Assembly: GCA_913061515.1 (NCBI GenBank)
Contig: CAJXSF010000013.1
Coordinates: forward strand, 1-64,000
DNA from: an uncultured Gammaproteobacteria bacterium
GTDB taxonomy: Bacteria > Pseudomonadota > Gammaproteobacteria > Pseudomonadales > Pseudohongiellaceae
DNA: 64,000 nucleotides
Direction of reading: 5' to 3'
In this document: positions 60,656 through 64,000 of the stretch, in pieces
Layout: each line of letters begins with the position of its first letter
Numbering within the stretch: position 1 is the stretch's first letter
The notes under the pieces: model-generated
Database searches by the model: none
What the model saw: only the letters and a program-made list of their open reading frames with translations
Told to the model about the DNA's origin: nothing
Translations under genes and position numbers: made by a program

Positions 60656-61669
60656 ATGAGTTTGCTCATCGCTTTTGTAGTAATTTCCGTCTCCATATCC
60701 TTTATTTGTTCACTTCTAGAGGCCGCGCTTTTGAGCGTGACGCCTAGCTATGTGGCGCAACTGAAAAATGAGGAGTCTCCCAGTTACCCAGTATTTAGAC
60801 AGCTTAAAGATAAGATTGACCAGCCTTTGGCGGCCATTCTCACGCTGAACACCATTGCGCACACTGGCGGTGCTGCAGGGGTAGGTGCTCAGGTGACTGT
60901 CCTCTTTGGTGATGGCTATCTAGGGATCGCCTCAGCAGTCATGACAATGGTGATTCTGATCTTCTCTGAGATCATCCCCAAAACTCTTGGTGCCCGTTAT
61001 TGGCGAAGTTTTGCGCCATTCCTGCCATCTATTCTTACTTTACTAATCTTAATGTTAAGACCCTTTATTTGGCTCTCAGATCACATTACTTCTTGGATGG
61101 GAGAGACGCATCAAACCCCGGATCTTCGTTCCGAAATTAAGGCGATGACCAGTTTAGGGCGTGAGTTAGACGAGCTCGATATCGATGAGCAAAGAGTGAT
61201 CGCCAACATCCTCGATCTGCACGACATTAAGGCCAGAGATATCATGACGCCAAGAACGGTGTGTGAGTATGTCTCTACAACTACAACCGTCACAGAGATG
61301 ATCGAGCTATCTAGAAAAGACCAATTTTCCCGTTACCCAGTCTTGGACGAAGAGGGTCACCCTCATGGCGTGGTGTTCCGCTCAGATCTCGTAGAGGCAG
61401 AGCCCGATCAGCAAGTTAGTGAGCTGATGAAGCCGGTGAAGGTGATTACGGATAACGAAAGCGCTGAGAATGTGCTCACGAGTTTACTGAAAGAGCACCA
61501 ACACATGTGTTTGGTCTATGACGACTATGGCACATGGTTAGGCTTGTTGACGATGGAGGACATCATCGAAACGATTCTCGGCCAAGCGATTATGGATGAG
61601 ACCGACGATATTCCCAATATGCGTCGATTCGCGCGCCGGCGTTGGGAACATCGTATGAAGAATATGTAA
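60656..61669 (+). CDS. CNNM/DUF21 and CBS domain membrane protein
   Basis: A 337-residue protein with an N-terminal CNNM (DUF21) membrane domain (about 1-165; four segments, with FSEIIPKTLGARYW near 115) and a pair of CBS domains (about 195-310; DIMTPRTVCEYVS and FSRYPVLDEEGHPHGVVF). It lacks the C-terminal CorC/HlyC transporter-associated domain found in the larger CorC-like relatives. Family members have been linked to magnesium or cobalt efflux; the activity here is unknown. I chose the ATG at 60656, matching usual N-termini; a longer frame at 60575 has no ribosome-binding site. Confidence 0.85.
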   Translation: MSLLIAFVVISVSISFICSLLEAALLSVTPSYVAQLKNEESPSYPVFRQLKDKIDQPLAAILTLNTIAHTGGAAGVGAQVTVLFGDGYLGIASAVMTMVILIFSEIIPKTLGARYWRSFAPFLPSILTLLILMLRPFIWLSDHITSWMGETHQTPDLRSEIKAMTSLGRELDELDIDEQRVIANILDLHDIKARDIMTPRTVCEYVSTTTTVTEMIELSRKDQFSRYPVLDEEGHPHGVVFRSDLVEAEPDQQVSELMKPVKVITDNESAENVLTSLLKEHQHMCLVYDDYGTWLGLLTMEDIIETILGQAIMDETDDIPNMRRFARRRWEHRMKNM

Positions 61670-61690
61670 GGGTAGTGGGGCGAGGCGGCC

Positions 61691-62545
61691 CTAACTCTTA
61701 TAGGTTCGTAGTGTACGCAGGTTCTTATTCATACGTTTTAAGTGGTCTTTCAGCATGGTTTTGCGGAATCTTGCCACGCCCATTGCCAACACATCGATTA
61801 CCAATAGGTGGGCAATGCGCGATGAGACGGGCGTAAACTCATGCTGATCCTCTTCAACATTGACATGTATGGCAATGCTGCATAGCTCGCTTAAGGGCGT
61901 GCCAGCAGGCGCCAGGCCTATTACCGTAGCACCGGCCTCAAGCGCCAAGTTAACGCTTTGTATTAAAGCCTTGGTGCGTCCTGATTGGGAAATCGCCACC
62001 ACTACGTCTTTTTCTGACAATGAAATAGCCGACATGAGCTGAATATGCGGGTCGGTGTAGGCGGCGGTGGATACCTGCAAGCGGAAGAACTTATGCTGGG
62101 CATCGGCAGCCACCGAGCCTGACGCGCCAAAACCGTAGAATTCTACACGGCCGGCATGGCTTAATTTGTGAATCGCGGTTTCTAGAATCGTCGAATCCAG
62201 CTGATCACGAACCGTAAGCAATGAACCGATAGTGGAATCGAAGACCTTATTGCAGAGGTCGGACGCGGTATCGTTGTCATCGACCGAGAACTGGGAATAA
62301 CTGCCATTCGCCCCAAGGTGTTGAGCGAGCTGTAGTTTAAAGGATTGAAAACCGTCATAACCGATGGCGCGGCAAAAGCGCAAAACAGTGGGTTCGCTAA
62401 CCTGCGCCTTTGACGCAACATCAACGATTCGCATATTGATCAACGCGGCACTGTTGTCCAGAATGAAGTCGGCGACCTTGCGTTCTGACTTACGCAGGGC
62501 TTCTCGGTGTTCCTTGATTTTATTGATCGGGTTGTGCGATTCCAC
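61691..62545 (-). CDS. hexR: RpiR-family regulator, HexR-like
   Basis: A 284-residue transcription regulator with an N-terminal RpiR helix-turn-helix (RKSERKVADFILDNSAALINMRIVDVASKAQVSEPTVLRFCRAIGYDGFQSFKLQLAQ) and a C-terminal SIS sugar-phosphate domain (GFGASG near 135, SQSGRTKALIQ near 183). HexR represses glucose-metabolism genes and responds to 2-keto-3-deoxy-6-phosphogluconate in Pseudomonas. I chose GTG 62545, with AAAGGA upstream; the track's longer ATG frame is unsupported. The assignment to HexR rather than another RpiR member is by overall resemblance. No zwf/edd genes are beside it. Confidence 0.8.
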   Translation of the reverse strand: MESHNPINKIKEHREALRKSERKVADFILDNSAALINMRIVDVASKAQVSEPTVLRFCRAIGYDGFQSFKLQLAQHLGANGSYSQFSVDDNDTASDLCNKVFDSTIGSLLTVRDQLDSTILETAIHKLSHAGRVEFYGFGASGSVAADAQHKFFRLQVSTAAYTDPHIQLMSAISLSEKDVVVAISQSGRTKALIQSVNLALEAGATVIGLAPAGTPLSELCSIAIHVNVEEDQHEFTPVSSRIAHLLVIDVLAMGVARFRKTMLKDHLKRMNKNLRTLRTYKS

Positions 62546-62641
62546 GCGAATTCCTTTAGCACGGTTAAGCCCGCAATATAGCAGGAAATACAGGCTGTTA
62601 ACTACCATCACGCCTATACAGAGATAGATAAGAGAAAGACA

Positions 62642-63865
62642 TTGACCGCACAATTAGCATTTCGTTTCCATCCGAGTATCCAGCAGCTTCCAGCATCGAC
62701 TTGGAACGGCCTTGTAGGCTCGGGCAACCCTTTCCTAAGGCATGAGTTTTTAGCGGCTTTAGAGACTAGCGCAAGTGTGTGTGCAGATACTGGCTGGCAG
62801 CCACATCACCTAGAGGTTATTCGAGAAGATCAAACTGTAGCCGTGATGCCGTTGTATATAAAAGGCCACTCCTACGGAGAGTATGTGTTTGACTGGTCTT
62901 GGGCCGATGCTTATCGCCAGCATGGCTATCAATATTATCCTAAGTTGCTAACAGCCATTCCCTACACGCCGAGCCAGGCGCCGCGATTATTAGTGGCTAG
63001 CTCTGAGGATTTTGAGCAGATGTGTGCAGCGATCACCAAGTCAGTGGTGCAGGAAGCACAGAGATTGGGGGCAAGCAGTTGGCATACATTGTTTCCCACT
63101 GCCTCACAGAGCGCATGCTTGGCAAACAATGGCGCCCATCAACGCATGGCGACTCAGTTTCATTGGTTCAATAGAGACTATGAGTCGTTTGAGCATTATC
63201 TAGAGAGCTTTAATTCTCGTAAGCGTAAAAACCTGCGCAAAGAGCGTAAAGCGGTGCGCGAAGCGGGCATCACATTCGAGCGACTTTCAGGTCAAAACAT
63301 TAGCGCCCAGTTGTGGGATACGTTCTATCAATTCTACGAAAACACCTATCATGTGCGTGGCCAGCAAGCCTATTTAACGAAAGGCTTTTTCGAAAGCCTC
63401 GGGCGAACAATGCCCCAGAATCTTGTTCTGGTAATGGCGATGAAAGAGGCAACACCCATTGCTGCAGCGCTTAGCCTGCGTGACGAAAATACACTCTACG
63501 GGCGTTACTGGGGCTCTTTAGAGGAGTATCAATTTTTGCATTTCGAGACTTGTTACTATCAAGGCATCGAATATTGTATTGAGCAGAAGCTGAAATCTTT
63601 CGACTCAGGGGCGCAAGGCGAGCATAAGATTCAACGCGGTTTTGAACCGATAAGTACTTATTCCAATCATTGGATAGCCGATGAACAGTTTGACGCCGCG
63701 ATTGCCGACTTCCTTGCAAAAGAGAAAACCTATATAGAGCAATATAAAGAGAATGCTTCCGACTACTTGCCCTTTAAGTCGCAAGTAAAAATGGGTATCC
63801 GGAATTTCTGGTTGATAAAATGCCAAAGATGTAAAGAAGAAAATCTTTCTCAGCGGATTATCTGA
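62642..63865 (+). CDS. GNAT/FemAB-like acyltransferase (COG3146-like)
   Basis: A 407-residue cytoplasmic protein resembling the peptidogalycan/FemAB-like acetyltransferases (PF04339 type). It has SGNPFLRHEFLAALETS near 27, PLYIKGHSYGEYVFDWSWADAY near 75, SRKRKNLRKERKAV near 190, and a C-terminal region with LYGRYWGSLEEYQFLHFETCYYQGIEYCI near 280 and GAQGEHKIQRGFEP near 322. Its substrate is unknown. Start TTG at 62642 with GAGAAAG upstream. It is divergent from hexR with a 96-base shared control region. Confidence 0.82.
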   Translation: MTAQLAFRFHPSIQQLPASTWNGLVGSGNPFLRHEFLAALETSASVCADTGWQPHHLEVIREDQTVAVMPLYIKGHSYGEYVFDWSWADAYRQHGYQYYPKLLTAIPYTPSQAPRLLVASSEDFEQMCAAITKSVVQEAQRLGASSWHTLFPTASQSACLANNGAHQRMATQFHWFNRDYESFEHYLESFNSRKRKNLRKERKAVREAGITFERLSGQNISAQLWDTFYQFYENTYHVRGQQAYLTKGFFESLGRTMPQNLVLVMAMKEATPIAAALSLRDENTLYGRYWGSLEEYQFLHFETCYYQGIEYCIEQKLKSFDSGAQGEHKIQRGFEPISTYSNHWIADEQFDAAIADFLAKEKTYIEQYKENASDYLPFKSQVKMGIRNFWLIKCQRCKEENLSQRII

Positions 63866-63880
63866 TTGATCCTCTTCAGC

Positions 63881-64000
63881 CTACTCTACTGCCAATTTTC
63901 TGTTTCCACCTTCGCCTGAGTCTTCATAGCGATGCTGACTAGGGAGGACAGCGAGAGCTGGGCAAGCGTCAAAGCGGTTCTGGTTCATGCGCAATCCGGA
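63881..64000 (-). CDS. C-terminal fragment of an unidentified minus-strand gene
   Basis: A minus-strand frame runs from the right edge to TAG at 63881-63883, 39 codons without a stop. It is convergent with the GNAT-like gene ending at 63865, leaving only 15 bases. The product (ending GEGGNRKLAVE, with MNQNRFDACP upstream) shows no family I recognise. It may be a chance frame in a short stretch. Confidence 0.3.
   Translation of the reverse strand, partial: SGLRMNQNRFDACPALAVLPSQHRYEDSGEGGNRKLAVE

Overview
This window looks like the replication-origin region of a gammaproteobacterial chromosome. The gene order closely follows Pseudomonas: trkA-rsmB-fmt-def-lysM-dprA-hemF-aroE, glyQ-glyS-gmhB-plsC, gyrB-recF-dnaN-dnaA, rpmH-rnpA-yidD-yidC-mnmE, mnmG-rsmG-parA-parB, then atpIBEFHAGDC-glmU-glmS. 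Two TGTTCCACGTGGAAC-type parS sites lie in recF. Base composition appears moderate by eye. I infer a marine or aquatic member of the Pseudomonadales in the broad sense (Cellvibrionales-like), a placement drawn from synteny only. The first 48 bases are not genomic: they match an Illumina Nextera i7 adapter with its index, so the left end is an untrimmed contig end.

Region 1 (0.05-12.3 kb) holds two terminal-oxidase operons facing each other. The plus-strand operon encodes subunit II fused to two cytochrome c domains, subunit I, two subunit III-type proteins and subunit IV. The minus-strand operon is the coxB-coxA-ctaG-coxC set, with a DUF2909-type gene, SURF1 and a thioredoxin-fold protein beyond it. 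A shared terminator separates the two. The heme A synthesis genes that usually follow in Pseudomonas are absent.

Region 2 (12.3-30.5 kb) is conserved housekeeping: oligopeptidase A, gamma-carbonic anhydrase-like protein, shikimate dehydrogenase, coproporphyrinogen oxidase, DprA, a LysM protein, peptide deformylase, Met-tRNA formyltransferase, 16S rRNA methyltransferase B, the Trk potassium system, a lipid A-type acyltransferase, glycyl-tRNA synthetase, GmhB and PlsC. Region 3 (30.5-33.9 kb) is an ABC ATPase plus a large duplicated-FtsX permease inserted between plsC and gyrB.

Region 4 (33.9-49.2 kb) is the origin core. Genes left of about 40.3 kb (gyrB, recF, dnaN, dnaA) run leftward and genes to the right (rpmH onward) run rightward. 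Two noncoding stretches are candidate origins: dnaA-rpmH with two perfect DnaA boxes, and mnmE-mnmG with several near-match boxes, a long direct repeat and a very AT-rich flank. ParA and ParB, with parS in recF, would segregate this region.

Region 5 (49.2-64 kb) holds the ATP synthase operon with a near-consensus promoter and strong terminator, glmU-glmS for UDP-GlcNAc synthesis, an alpha/beta hydrolase, a CNNM/CBS membrane protein, a HexR-like regulator and a divergent acyltransferase-like gene. I saw no rRNA, tRNA, CRISPR array, insertion sequence or prophage, and no clearly new multi-gene system. The items most worth a second look are the duplicated oxidases, the parS sites in coding sequence, the two candidate origins and the structured leader ahead of the first oxidase operon.
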